From: Trichoplusia ni
Lineage: Eukaryota; Arthropoda; Insecta; Lepidoptera; Noctuidae
Assembly: GCF_003590095.1 (NCBI RefSeq)
Contig: NC_039493.1
Span: forward strand, 5,828,001 to 5,892,000
Length of the DNA stretch: 64,000 nucleotides
Direction: 5' to 3'
Part shown: positions 39,401 through 48,057 of the stretch, piece by piece
Layout of the letters: every line of letters begins with the position of its first letter
Position numbering within the stretch: position 1 is the stretch's first letter
The notes under the pieces: generated by a model
The model's input: the letters and a program-made list of their open reading frames with translations, nothing else
The model's database searches: none
Told to the model about the DNA's origin: nothing
Position numbers and translations under genes: made by a program

Positions 39401-42400
39401 TAATGAGAACTCTTTGGAGATCGCACGGTATGGCTGCAGGCAATTTTGTTAAAACAGTCCCGCCCTTGTCCATACTTTAAATCGTCTTTTATACTGACAC
39501 AAACTTGTTAATGATTGTATTTCAGATAAGAAATTCGAAGTATTTTCAGAATCGTGTTCTGAGGTTTCTTTAATAAGTTCTTTGACAAAAAAAAACAAAT
39601 GTGGAATTATGGACGCTTACCGTTGCCCAATAATGCCTCGAGTTAACGACTTGTTCGTGTCACTGCAAAGTATAAATATGCATGTTGTAAATATATATTT
39701 TACTACATTTAACAAGGTGTAAACCATATATATAAAATGCATTCATATTTTCTTTATATTCGCAATAATGGCAATATTTCTTATATGTGGATAAGTCCGG
39801 AATACATTTAAAATAGCGTCATTATTTAATGGAAATGGCTTAGTGAAAAATGTATTTAATCAACGCGAAAGTTTGTTGAAACGGACAATCATTCGCGTTA
39901 TTACTCAGTTAATCGTATCACTTATCATATTATTCCAAACAGTTATAGAGCTAGGTATAAAACAAACTAAATAAAGTATTAAATGATAAAGTCAACATCC
40001 TCGTTCATCCAATTTAAACCGGATTACAATCGGCCGAACATTTTGCGGGGATTTGACAGCTCACCGCGTTCCGGGTTACATTGATTTGACCTTTAGCATG
40101 ACATCGCTGTGTTCCTGACTATCATTGTTATTAATGGTCAGTAAAAGTAGATATATTACGACATAAATAACTGAAGATAAAACATTTATTCACATATACA
40201 GACTTTACTTTAAAGTTATAGTAGTCACCCAGCTAAAAGCATTGATTTTTATGTAAATTGTAAAAGGCTCTTTTTTACAAAACTTAATATTTACAAATGA
40301 AAGTGTTTGACGCATTTGTTTGATGTCAAACAATTTGTGTTTACGGGTTGCTAATGTAAAAGGCAACCAGTGCACCTTTACACAATGATGAGGCCGGGAG
40401 CGTCAACCTTACTCAGGGTCATGGGAACACATGAGTCCCGAATGGGGACCAATACTTTGTATTTGAGAATCGGACAGAAATGTACTTATAAGTCCAAGGT
40501 TTACACATTTGTGACTCATTTCCATTGCTTATCAAAATATATTTACATAATTTAACAGTAACGCGATTTTTTGTCGGTAATTTATAGTATTGACGAAGAA
40601 TGATGAATGTATCGGAATGCATAATTAAAGTGCTTGTTTGTAACAATTATTTCTACAAACACATGTTGAAACACTGTCTTACATAGGTACTTGAGCGAAT
40701 TTTACCAATACATGCTTACAGTAAGGTAAATTTATGAAAATTTCTCGCTCTCACCACTCTATCTCTTTCTAGTCAAGCTTAACTAACATATAGTTTCTAT
40801 TGTCCAGGTATCGTCCTCTACTTCAACCTGCCGCGGCACGAGTTCGGGCGCGTGCAGACCGTGCTGTTCCCCGTCTACTACGCATTTAACTCCGTCGTCA
40901 GCCTCCTGGCGCTGCTCGCCTACTACAGGACGCAGTGCCTCACACAGTTCGAGAACACTTCTTGGATACAGGTCAGTAGCTATCATATATCGAATTGTGA
41001 GGAATTAAAACCTCTTTGAAGAAGAAAGATGGCGTCTCGATTCCAAAACTGTAATAATCCTGCTTCAATAGATGGAGGTTGACCTCCTACGAGATCATCA
41101 AACAATATATCTTTTAGGTTATGATGCCTCCAGACCATATATCAAAGAGGACGTTATGTCATATGACCGTTACTCTGTTATTTATGTGACATTTCGAATT
41201 TCAAATGCAAGGTTCAGTACGTACCATAAATAATGTAGAGCACAGACCATTTAAACCTGACATGGTCGGAAGTAAATCACACAATTGAGTACGTTCAAAA
41301 GGCCACAGTTCTGTAATAAAATTGCCAGATAATGTATAATATGCTAATGTACATAATGCATGATTGCATGCATATTATACGGCGCCAGCATATTAAGTGC
41401 ATGCTCGAATAATTGTCATTGACACTAATTGAATCGGTGTGGTCTTAAAGTTAGCATTGAAATTTAAATTTTGCCTTTTAACATTATGTTTTTTGTTTAT
41501 GAACGATGTGTCGCGAAATAAAAACTGGATTTTATAGCATCACTTAAAAAAAGTAACCCTTTCAAATTAGGTCTCAGAATTTGGATGACCGGCGGCAAGT
41601 TTCCGTAGCCTTTCGCAAAATAATCCTTTAAACTACAAACGCATTTAATAGTGATGAACTTAGATTTAGCCACAATAAACGTGAAACATATCGATTCACC
41701 CTTGAAAAGTAGTCTACAAAGGCAATCGCTCAAAAACATCGTCAATTTCTATTATTCTCCCAACCTTTTTTATATTAATCGATATTCAATGTTCCAAGAC
41801 GTAAACTCTACTTAAGTAGCCGTTGTTTCACTAGCAATAAACCTGCAGAATTCATTCCCCATTTGCAATAACAATCAAGTTTATAACGCATTTAATTACT
41901 GCGATACTGAAATGTTCCATTGGGCTAAGACCTACCATCACGAATTACAGTAAAATTATTGGATTTGTGGAAGGGAGACGGCACTCTACGTCATATAACC
42001 CCTTCTCACTCTTTCACACCTTCCACCAATAATATTGATTTATGACGTGGTGTCCTCAGATGAATCTAAATATATATCTGAGACGGAATATGACCCTCTA
42101 TCTTAAAAGGAGTCTTTGCACATTGTTACTATCTATTAACAGGATTTATTGGGGTTTCAATTGGAAATAACGACGTTAGATAACACCTCATTTAATTTAT
42201 TTGACTTCGCTTTTGACCTGTCTTTTACAAGGTTTTCGAAAGAATAGAATTACTGACCACTTTTTTCATAATAGAAGGGGTGGAAACTCAAGGCTATTTA
42301 TTCCTAGAGTATTCAATAAATGGTGCTTTTTCATTCGCAATATTATGTGCAATGCATACGCTTACCTTACAAATACTTCGTTTAACATCTGTTGTACCAA

Positions 42401-44472
42401 GTTTAATTACTTGCCTGAATGAATTTGATTAATGATCTTCAGAGACTCGGCAGTTCAGTAATGAAAGAACGTAAATTAATGCTAAAGTCAACATTGAGTT
42501 CAATTACAGAGTAAAAATTAAGTGCTAATAAATTAAATGTTTAAGATAAAGTACAATGTTCGGAAATGTCAAGGTGACTTAATTAAGTAATTATTACCTA
42601 CTTATATGTATTTGTAAAGCATGACCTTAAAAATAATCTTCATTTCCGAATTGAATGCATTCTAATCACAAAAAAAATGACGGAATCATATATTAGGTGC
42701 TATTTATTCATCAATGCTTAATGGCAATGTAATAAAGCTTACAAATCGAAATGAAATATTGCAAATACATCCTTTTAGTATTTAGATTTTTTTAATAATA
42801 AATTATTAGAATGTAAATATAATAATAGCCGAATGCATAAAGTCCTTCATCCATTGTGATAGTAAAAGTTTCTAGAAACTTTTTAAAATGTAATTAGTTG
42901 TAAAATGTACGTTCAGTAAATACAAGGTTATTTGGCAAGAGGTCGGATTAACTTTGACAGGATAAAAAGATCAATTAACTTTATCCGAATAGGAACCGGA
43001 TGTATGGAAACAAATAAGTTTCAATTAAATGTTAACGTGACAAGATAGGTCAGCTTTTGCTGTTTTATTGTTATTGCGAACTTCTGGAAGTTATTCACAA
43101 ATTACGTGTCAAGTACTACGCACTATCTAGATACATTTTAGCAACTAAGCATGATCCTTTTGAAATGTGAACAGTCAAGCTTACAGATTGCTTCAAAAAC
43201 ACTTTCTCAATATACCAAATGACCTACAAACTCTTGAATTTTCTTCTTTAACATCATTATAATAAGAATTTATTTGCATTGTTACAGCTAGCGCTGCTGC
43301 TAGCCGTGTTCAGTATAGAGGCGTACGTGCGCCTGCGCCTCGTGCGCCCCATGCTGCGCGCCAAGCACGTCAAGACGCAGATGGAAGAAGCTGCTGGTGG
43401 TGGACAAGAAGTAAGGATACCTCCCACTTAATAATTATTTATAACCCTCATCTAGAACTATGAAACATCTATTAATCAGTTGGCAAAATAGACAAGTTAG
43501 TTCTTTACAAGAGAAGAGCGGATCGAGGCATTTAAAATGGATGGTAGATAGTATAGATACCATCCTCTTCAACAAGACATTTGAGCGATTAGATCAAATG
43601 TAACTTGTCTATAGGTATCTGAGTATAAGGTCATGACTATTGTAACTACATAATTGTATTAAATACATTCAGATGTACTTAGTTATAAAATGCACCTTTT
43701 TGGGTGAAGGTACACTTTAGTTTTACAATATTCTCAGTCAATAGTGAGCTCTTGCTTTCAACGTCAACACCAATTACTATAATATCTAGACGTCACAGCT
43801 CATATGAGGCAATAACCGATCAAATAACGTAATCTCATTAATCGAACTATTTGCTTAAGCCCGCACTCTGCCATTACGAAGAATCGTATAATATTTAGAA
43901 AACAATTCACTTTACGTCGGCACCTGACAGTGATTCACCGGTCACTTGGTAACACGACAGATAAGTGAAAATTACACGTGTTTAATGCAACAGACATTAT
44001 TTCGTAACTCGTTATTTATGTGAGAAATTGCAAAACAAGTTAAGCAAGATACAAAAATAAATTTTTGATTGAAAGCTCGCGAACTTGTAACACGATAAGG
44101 CGGGAAAACGAATGTGCAAAGGTTCGGTTTTAAAAAATTATAACAGCTATTTATTTTTTTATGTAAATGCAACTTTTTCTTCAATTATATTAAATGTGCG
44201 GCCTGATATTGTCATTATCGTAATGAGAGGCTTTATTATAGGATTATATTTCTGTCGGAATGTGGTACAGAAGTAACATAATTATTAATTTGTGCGTTCG
44301 TTTGTTCCAGGTCGGTCGCCTAGTGCTAGGCGAGCTCGCACACTGTCCCCGCTACCTGCGCGTCCTGAAGACTTTCCGCGCTTACCACTCCAGCATAGCG
44401 ATGGGCACCATGATAGCTCTCGGCTGCTCATTATACTCGACTATGATCATAGTCGACTCCATGTGCCGTTAG
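15153..44472 (+). CDS. TMEM205: TMEM205-like multi-pass membrane protein (whole gene, 5 exons)
   Basis: Exons 15153-15403, 36915-37084, 40808-40971, 43288-43410 and 44311-44472 join in frame to 289 residues, all with GT-AG introns. Residues 1-83 are a hydrophilic, basic N-terminal region. The TMEM205 (DUF4149) core follows: hydrophobic segments at about 93-107, 120-141, 158-183, 196-207 and 265-284. The family signature LPRHEFGRVQ lies at 148-157, followed by LFPVYY and, near the end, FRAYHS. Vertebrate TMEM205 is about 189 residues, so the N-terminal extension is notable. Vertebrate TMEM205 has been linked to vesicle trafficking and platinum-drug resistance; the insect role is unknown to me. 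The start is uncertain: 15153 has A at -3 and suits the initiator at 15117, while 14961 would add 64 residues. Intron 1 is 21.5 kb. The gene lies upstream of FICD on the same strand. Confidence 0.88.
19930..20000 (+). repeat. dispersed repeat block
   Basis: GTATAGCGGTATCTCGCTTCC near 19972 closely matches a block near 9081 and, less well, one near 8827. Three related copies in one window show that this is a dispersed repeat. I do not know the element class. Confidence 0.45.
21467..21720 (-). mobile_element. Ty3/gypsy-type integrase C-terminal remnant
   Basis: The minus-strand frame reads FAPKYLLEGEKMDILP, then HNYNKKKYDLKREEY and FKVGDRVYVE. This matches the end of LTR-retrotransposon integrases, where a P-x-YL-x-x-G block precedes a helical region, a YD-K/R-R block and an F-x-x-GD-x-V-x-V strand. 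Only this 3' part remains. Upstream the frame quickly meets low-complexity ATT repeats and a stop, and no LTRs or other pol domains are visible. It is a dead fragment inside intron 1 of the TMEM205-like gene, in antisense orientation. Confidence 0.6.
22957..23040 (-). repeat. Penelope-like element fragment (hammerhead-like layout)
   Basis: A GC-rich block with sharp edges in AT-rich DNA. On the minus strand the order is CATGAT, a hairpin (GGACTC with GGGTCC), AAAACTAGTCGGGC, then CGATAAATACGCGTGAGTAA. I associate this block with an abundant lepidopteran repeat. Its layout parallels the segment at 50389-50455, and CTGANGA-stem-GAAA cores are known from the hammerhead ribozymes of Penelope-like retroelements. 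The conserved CTGANGA core is not intact here. Confidence 0.4.
23580..23715 (-). repeat. tRNA-derived SINE, copy 4
   Basis: The minus strand carries CGCGGGTTCGATCCCTGCG (a near-perfect B-box), TAGGACAAGCATTTGTGTGA and a TGAGCGTCTTTTGCGTGTGA tract, the same block order as the copy at 3645-3850. The head before the B-box (ACGACAGAGCATGACGTGTCG) no longer resembles an A-box. Confidence 0.68.
27278..27361. repeat. two adjacent perfect hairpins with identical loops
   Basis: Hairpin 1 has 22-bp perfect arms at 27278-27299 and 27304-27325 around the 4-nt loop CTAT. Hairpin 2 has 13-bp perfect arms at 27332-27344 and 27349-27361, also around CTAT. Where they meet, TGACCGTCACC is directly repeated at 27322-27332 and 27333-27343. 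Perfect arms, identical loops and a tandem junction repeat are unlikely by chance. Confidence 0.85.
31698..31978 (+). repeat. lepidopteran SINE/LINE-tail repeat (Metulj-like)
   Basis: Begins CTAGCTGTAGCCCGCGACTT and CGTCCGCGTGG, and ends with AGTTCCTGAGATTAGCGCGT, CAAACAAACAACTCTTCAGC and TTTATATACATATTAGTATAGA. I recognise both ends as those of a very common moth and butterfly repeat, resembling elements called Metulj in Heliconius. Family naming is from memory. Confidence 0.65.
36915..37084 (+). CDS. TMEM205: TMEM205-like, exon 2
   Basis: Acceptor TTGTCCACAG|C, donor TTTCTG|GTAAGT. Its first base completes a Val codon begun in exon 1, and it encodes about residues 85-140 plus one base. It carries two hydrophobic segments (starting LHVALALVVLFAW and ALYVAAVATHLGAQVWMTLVSG). 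The H-x-x-x-x-x-W-x-T-x-x-SG pattern matches the second helix of TMEM205. Confidence 0.9.
37085..40807 (+). other. intron 2 of the TMEM205-like gene
   Basis: AT-rich intron of 3.7 kb bounded by GTAAGT and TGTCCAG. It contains a three-E-box cluster at 37367-37402 and a small promoter-like patch at 38385-38470 (TTCCCGCCAAA and AAATGGCG). A moderately GC-rich patch at 40370-40460 could be a decayed repeat. Confidence 0.7.
37367..37402. promoter_or_regulatory. three CACGTG E-boxes at 15-bp spacing
   Basis: CACGTG occurs at 37367-37372, 37382-37387 and 37397-37402. The second and third boxes form a 9-bp perfect inverted repeat (CACGTGAGA and TCTCACGTG) around AAT. CACGTG is the preferred site of bHLH factors such as CLOCK/CYCLE and Myc/Max. 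The array lies 283 bp into intron 2 of the TMEM205-like gene. Confidence 0.5.
40808..40971 (+). CDS. TMEM205: TMEM205-like, exon 3
   Basis: Acceptor TTGTCCAG|GT, donor ATACAG|GTCAGT. It encodes about residues 141-195 and includes the most diagnostic family stretch, LPRHEFGRVQTVLFPVYY, plus the third main membrane segment (SVVSLLALLAYY). Third positions are G/C rich. Ends in phase 0. Confidence 0.92.
40972..43287 (+). other. intron 3 of the TMEM205-like gene
   Basis: AT-rich, 2.3 kb. An inverted repeat of 10-bp perfect arms (GTATAATATG at 41334-41343 and its complement at 41371-41380) encloses further ATGCAT-type short palindromes. A looser inverted pair lies at 41955-42033. No coding segment is seen. 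Confidence 0.65.
43288..43410 (+). CDS. TMEM205: TMEM205-like, exon 4
   Basis: 41 codons, phase 0 at both ends (GTTACAG|CTA and GAA|GTAAGG). It starts with a hydrophobic run (LALLLAVFSIEAYV) followed by a basic stretch (RLRLVRP, then KHVKTQMEEAAGGG). This suits a membrane helix followed by a cytosolic loop. Confidence 0.9.
43411..44310 (+). other. intron 4 of the TMEM205-like gene
   Basis: A 900-bp AT-rich intron from GTAAGG to TTTGTTCCAG. Nothing else is recognised in it. Confidence 0.75.
44311..44472 (+). CDS. TMEM205: TMEM205-like, exon 5 (C-terminus)
   Basis: Acceptor TTTGTTCCAG|GTC; stop TAG at 44470-44472. It encodes residues 237-289, with TFRAYHSSIAMGTMIALGCS matching the final FRYH-containing segment and last helix of TMEM205 proteins. 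A perfect 20-bp palindrome (44437-44456) lies within the coding sequence. Confidence 0.9.
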   Translation, partial: VGRLVLGELAHCPRYLRVLKTFRAYHSSIAMGTMIALGCSLYSTMIIVDSMCR

Positions 44473-44592
44473 TCGACCAAGCACAACACTACGTGGACCG
44501 TATCTTGTTCATAAAATTTCCGTTGGCATGCTGTGTAAATTTATCGGAAATCAATTTGAAACATCTTGTAATTTAGCTTTTTAGGGTTTTCC

Positions 44593-44598
44593 ATTAAA
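44593..44598 (+). terminator. candidate poly(A) signal ATTAAA of the TMEM205-like gene
   Basis: The variant hexamer ATTAAA lies 121 bp after the stop. A T-rich stretch (TTTTTTTTTT at about 44660) follows. A more distal AATAAA exists near 45862, so a longer 3' end is possible. Confidence 0.35.
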
Positions 44599-45188
44599 TT
44601 CTCTAAAGCTAACCCATTGTATGATTAATGTTTTCAGTCTGAATGTTACTCTACAACTGTTTTTTTTTTTGCAATATAAACAAGGAAATTGATATTCAAT
44701 AACTTTTTCACTAATCGCAAATATAATAGCAATTAAATTGAACTGTAATGTTTAGTTATAAGGCAAAATAAGTTGAAAAAAGTTTACATAGCATGATACC
44801 ACCGATAAAATTTAAGGGTCGATTTCATAAATGCATAACTATCATAGTTCCAAATCAGGCTGTGAAGTCTGTTTTTCATTATCTACGATTTTAAGAAAAA
44901 ATATAGTATTAATTCGCAATGAATAAGTCGACTCGACAAGGACAGGGTGTGTGGCGCTGGTCGCGAGTGTTTCCCGAGGGAAACGTGGAGAATTATTGTT
45001 CCAAATTATTGTAATGTTTAGAGATGGTGGCAAAAGCGACTAAACACGACGATTTTAGTGTTAAGTAATTAACAATTTTGTTTGAGGTGATGATTAGATG
45101 AAATTTAACAAGATAGATGATTTAACGCGTACTTGCCAGCCACTAACAGTAACGGCGCTGTAACAATACTACTAATCTTGCCAATCAC
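44599..45188. other. intergenic DNA after the TMEM205-like gene
   Basis: AT-rich apart from 44930-45000, which is GC-richer and contains the small palindrome GTTTCCC-GA-GGGAAAC. No gene could be supported. Confidence 0.45.
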
Positions 45189-45262
45189 TTGTCGTGGTCA
45201 TCGCGACCGGCCTCCGGAGGCAGCGGGCCCAACACTAGCTGCTTGATTCTATTGAAACTCAT
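45189..45262 (-). CDS. candidate first coding exon of an unrecognised gene
   Basis: ATG at 45262-45260 sits in the context CAAC-ATG, close to the insect consensus. It opens a 25-codon frame whose later codons are strongly G/C-ending (GGC CCG CTG, GAG GCC, GAC CAC GAC). The peptide starts MSFNRIKQLVLGPLPPEAG and ends DDHDK before TGA at 45187-45185. A donor is possible at AA|GTGATT, so the stop would fall in an intron. Upstream, ATTGCAG is a possible acceptor for a leader exon, a TATATAA lies near 45330, and 45480-45560 is CpG-rich. I do not recognise the protein and find no second exon, so it stays a candidate. Confidence 0.3.
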
Positions 45263-46229
45263 GTTGTATGCTCTCTAATTTCCTGCAATACTGCCATAGT
45301 ATAGCACTTAGCCTAGTAATAAGTTATATACTCTCGCCAAAGCATTTTGTCGCACAGTAATCGTAAAGAAATGCTCCTAAACGCAGGAAGTTACGAGCGC
45401 GCAACTCTTACGACGCTTACGGCGTAGTGACTCTGAAGGTATCTTTTGAAATTGCCATTAGCGAATTGATGGTCGCTGAAGTTTTATTGTTGTGATGACT
45501 CGATTGTCTAGTCAGCAACAGACGCCGCGGTCGGCAAATCTCGAATTAATTAGATCGCGCGTTTACGGAACCCGATATTAAAAGTCTTGCATTTAAACAT
45601 CGATGTATTGAAACGTTTAAATGATTACTTTTAACCGTCAAGCAGCTTGTGCCGTATTGGCAGAGGGTTTGTTTAGCTAATTATAAGTTATATAATGATA
45701 CAATTACTAAGCTTAGTTAGTTAATAAATTTATTTAATCAATTAATGTGAAATACATGTTAGTGATTACTGTTTACTTATTATTCGTAAATGATCTGAGT
45801 GTCTACGTGGGATTATTATTTATTTGAAGTGAGAGAACGAAGAAAGTATTAAAAATTTGAAAATAAACAATTATTATGAAAATTTTGTGTTATTCATTTT
45901 GTGTTCACCTAAAACAGAAACAACAAAAGTATTTGCTTATTCTCATTCTTAAGACGAGCATAAATGTAATGCTTTATTATCTTATCACATTTCGGTGTGG
46001 TTTATACACCGGACACCTCCGTCAGTGTCACCAACCTTCTTTGAGCATATCTCTAAGCATTTGAGAGGTGATCGATCACTCTCTACTGATTGACTGTAGA
46101 CAGTTGCCTACTGTAATAGATCTAAGTAGCTATCAGATGTCAGATAAGTCAGCGATTACCGTAAAATAACGAGCAAATATCACTTCTTATCGTACTGTAC
46201 CTACTGTGAACATAATCTCATCTCTTCAG
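45263..46229. other. intergenic DNA, promoter-like CpG patch
   Basis: Around 45355-45560 CpG density rises (ACGCCGCGGTCGGC, GATCGCGCG) compared with the AT-rich flanks. This would fit a promoter for the minus-strand candidate at 45262. The remainder is AT-rich with nothing recognised. Confidence 0.35.
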
Positions 46230-46560
46230 TGGCGCTATTGCCAAGTACCTATTAGCTAGAGCGCCACTAAATCGTTTCCCCTCCTGGAGTTGATGATCTA
46301 TTAATTATTATAATGGCCGCTGGCCATTGACGAGTCACAGGATTCAGGGATGACCAAGGACAGTTTAGGCTATTGATATTGCAAAGCTCGTTATCTCTGC
46401 ATAAGGGATGCACCAGGTAGAATAATGTATCAGCAGAGGGTGATTTGGGGTTTACATTTTGATAATAATGGCTTGAGGTGCTGACAGAAACGGTAGGGAT
46501 AGCTGTTATGGGGCTACACTGTTGCTCCAAAGGCAAATGTGCAATCTAGCCCCAAGAATA
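46230..46560 (-). repeat. possible decayed repeat with open frame
   Basis: Less AT-rich than its flanks, with one minus-strand open frame of 89 codons (46267-46536). AGTGGCGCT near 46230 and AGCGCCACT near 46260 form a 9-bp inverted pair at one end. The peptide is rich in Ser, Pro and Asn and matches no domain I know. Together these suggest a fragment of a dispersed element rather than a host gene. Confidence 0.25.
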
Positions 46561-46862
46561 TAAATAGAATATGTTACTCTTAATGTAATATCGTTAACCG
46601 AAACTTTTCGAAACGAAGATATTATTTTACTTACATAACCGTAACTGAATACAAAATCGAAGAATTCCGAAAGATTTTCTAGAATTCAAAATATGAAATT
46701 TTATGTAGCCTGTGAACATGAAATGATGATGAACATGAAAAACTCTAGCTCAAAATATTATGACATTAGACATTATGTTGTAAATCGTTTTACCTGCTGT
46801 ACCTGCATATAACGAAACGCTTCTGTCAAAAGAATGTTTACTTTTTCGATGACAGGTGACTT
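46561..46862. other. AT-rich intergenic DNA upstream of FICD
   Basis: No feature recognised apart from AT-rich sequence and short homopolymer runs. Confidence 0.5.
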
Positions 46863-46980
46863 TGACGTCTGCAAATTGAATATGTCAAATTGTTAATAAT
46901 GACCTTACGTGGTTTTTTGTTATTAGAGTTTAGAAATATTATTGCAATACACGATGAAATCTAAAACATCCGCAGTCAGT
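46863..46980 (+). promoter_or_regulatory. FICD promoter: initiator and UPR-like elements
   Basis: CAGTCAGTACA contains the arthropod initiator TCAGT at 46976-46980. With A46978 as +1, the first ATG is 47027, leaving a leader of about 49 nt with no upstream ATG. Upstream lie TGACGT (46863-46868) and TTACGTGG (46905-46912). The second is one base from the unfolded-protein-response element TGACGTGG bound by XBP1/ATF6-type factors. FICD is known as a stress-linked ER enzyme in other animals, so these are reasonable candidate elements. Confidence 0.4.
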
Positions 46981-47026
46981 ACAGAGATTTTATCGCGAAA
47001 CATACGCGCGAGTGATCGACGCAATC

Positions 47027-48057
47027 ATGTTGCTTATAGGTAGGGCTAGCGAAACTGAAAACATGAAGTGTGGTTTTAAATGGAAAATTAACTCAAAAAT
47101 GATTGTAGATAGATGTAAAACTGTGCTAATATTATCGAGCGTTGTGTGCACCCTTGCGGTTGTGATATCTCTGCACAAATTGTTAAATTACGAAGAAAAA
47201 TTTACAAAGCCATTTGCGCCCATACCAGATGGATTATACGGTAACTATTTGGAACCTATTTCGGAAGATAATCCTAGTCCAGTGCCACAGAGAGCTGTTG
47301 ACAAAACCAGAGATGCAGAGGCTGTAGTTTCTTTAAATGCTGCTTTAGAAATGAAGAAGTTTGGCAAAGCAGATAAAGCATTGAAACTATTTCAACACGC
47401 TTTTGCCTTGTCACCAAAACACGCTGACATACTGAACCACTATGGTGAGTTTTTGGAAGATACAAAAAAAGATGTAGTGAAAGCTGACCAGCTGTATACA
47501 TTAGCTTTAACAAATTACCCTGATCATACTGGAGCGCTCATGAACAGGCAACGCACTGCCAGCATTGTAGAAAATTTAGATAGAGAAATGTTAAGAAAAA
47601 TAGATGAAAAACGGGATGCACTGTCATCTATACCTGAAAGTAATTCAGCTTTACGGAGAGCCAAGAAAGAGGCATATTTCCAGCACATTTACCACACAGT
47701 AGCCATTGAAGGTAACACTATGACCTTACAACAGACAAGGAGTGTGTTGGAAACCAGGATAGCAGTGTCTGGGAAGAGTATAGATGAACACAATGAAATC
47801 TTGGGTCTGGATGCCGCCATGAAGTATATAAACTCTACATTATTGTACCGCCTAAGAGACATAACCATGGGAGATATATTAGAGATACATAAACGAGTGC
47901 TGGGTCATGTTGACCCTATAGAGGGGGGTCAGTTCCGCAGGACACAGGTGTATGTTGGGGGCCACATACCCCCTGGGCCCTCAGAAATACAGAGGCTCAT
48001 GACTCAGTTCCTGGAGTGGCTGAATTCTGAAGATGCCTTAGATCTACATCCTGTAAG
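47027..48057 (+). CDS. FICD: FICD, exon 1 (anchor, TPRs, inhibitory helix)
   Basis: Carries residues 1-343 plus two bases of Arg344. The frame stays open to about 48080, but homology places the junction after HPV-AG, using donor AG|GTATTA rather than the stronger-looking GTAAGG five bases upstream. The GTAAGG choice would break the frame into exon 2. The weak chosen donor beside a strong decoy is unusual. Confidence 0.9.

Noticed and set aside
41955..42033. Inverted pair ATTATTGG...TGGAAGG against CCTTCCACCAATAAT as a transposon end.
   Set aside because: One arm carries a 5-nt bulge and the unit is short. The similarity is too weak to call an element.
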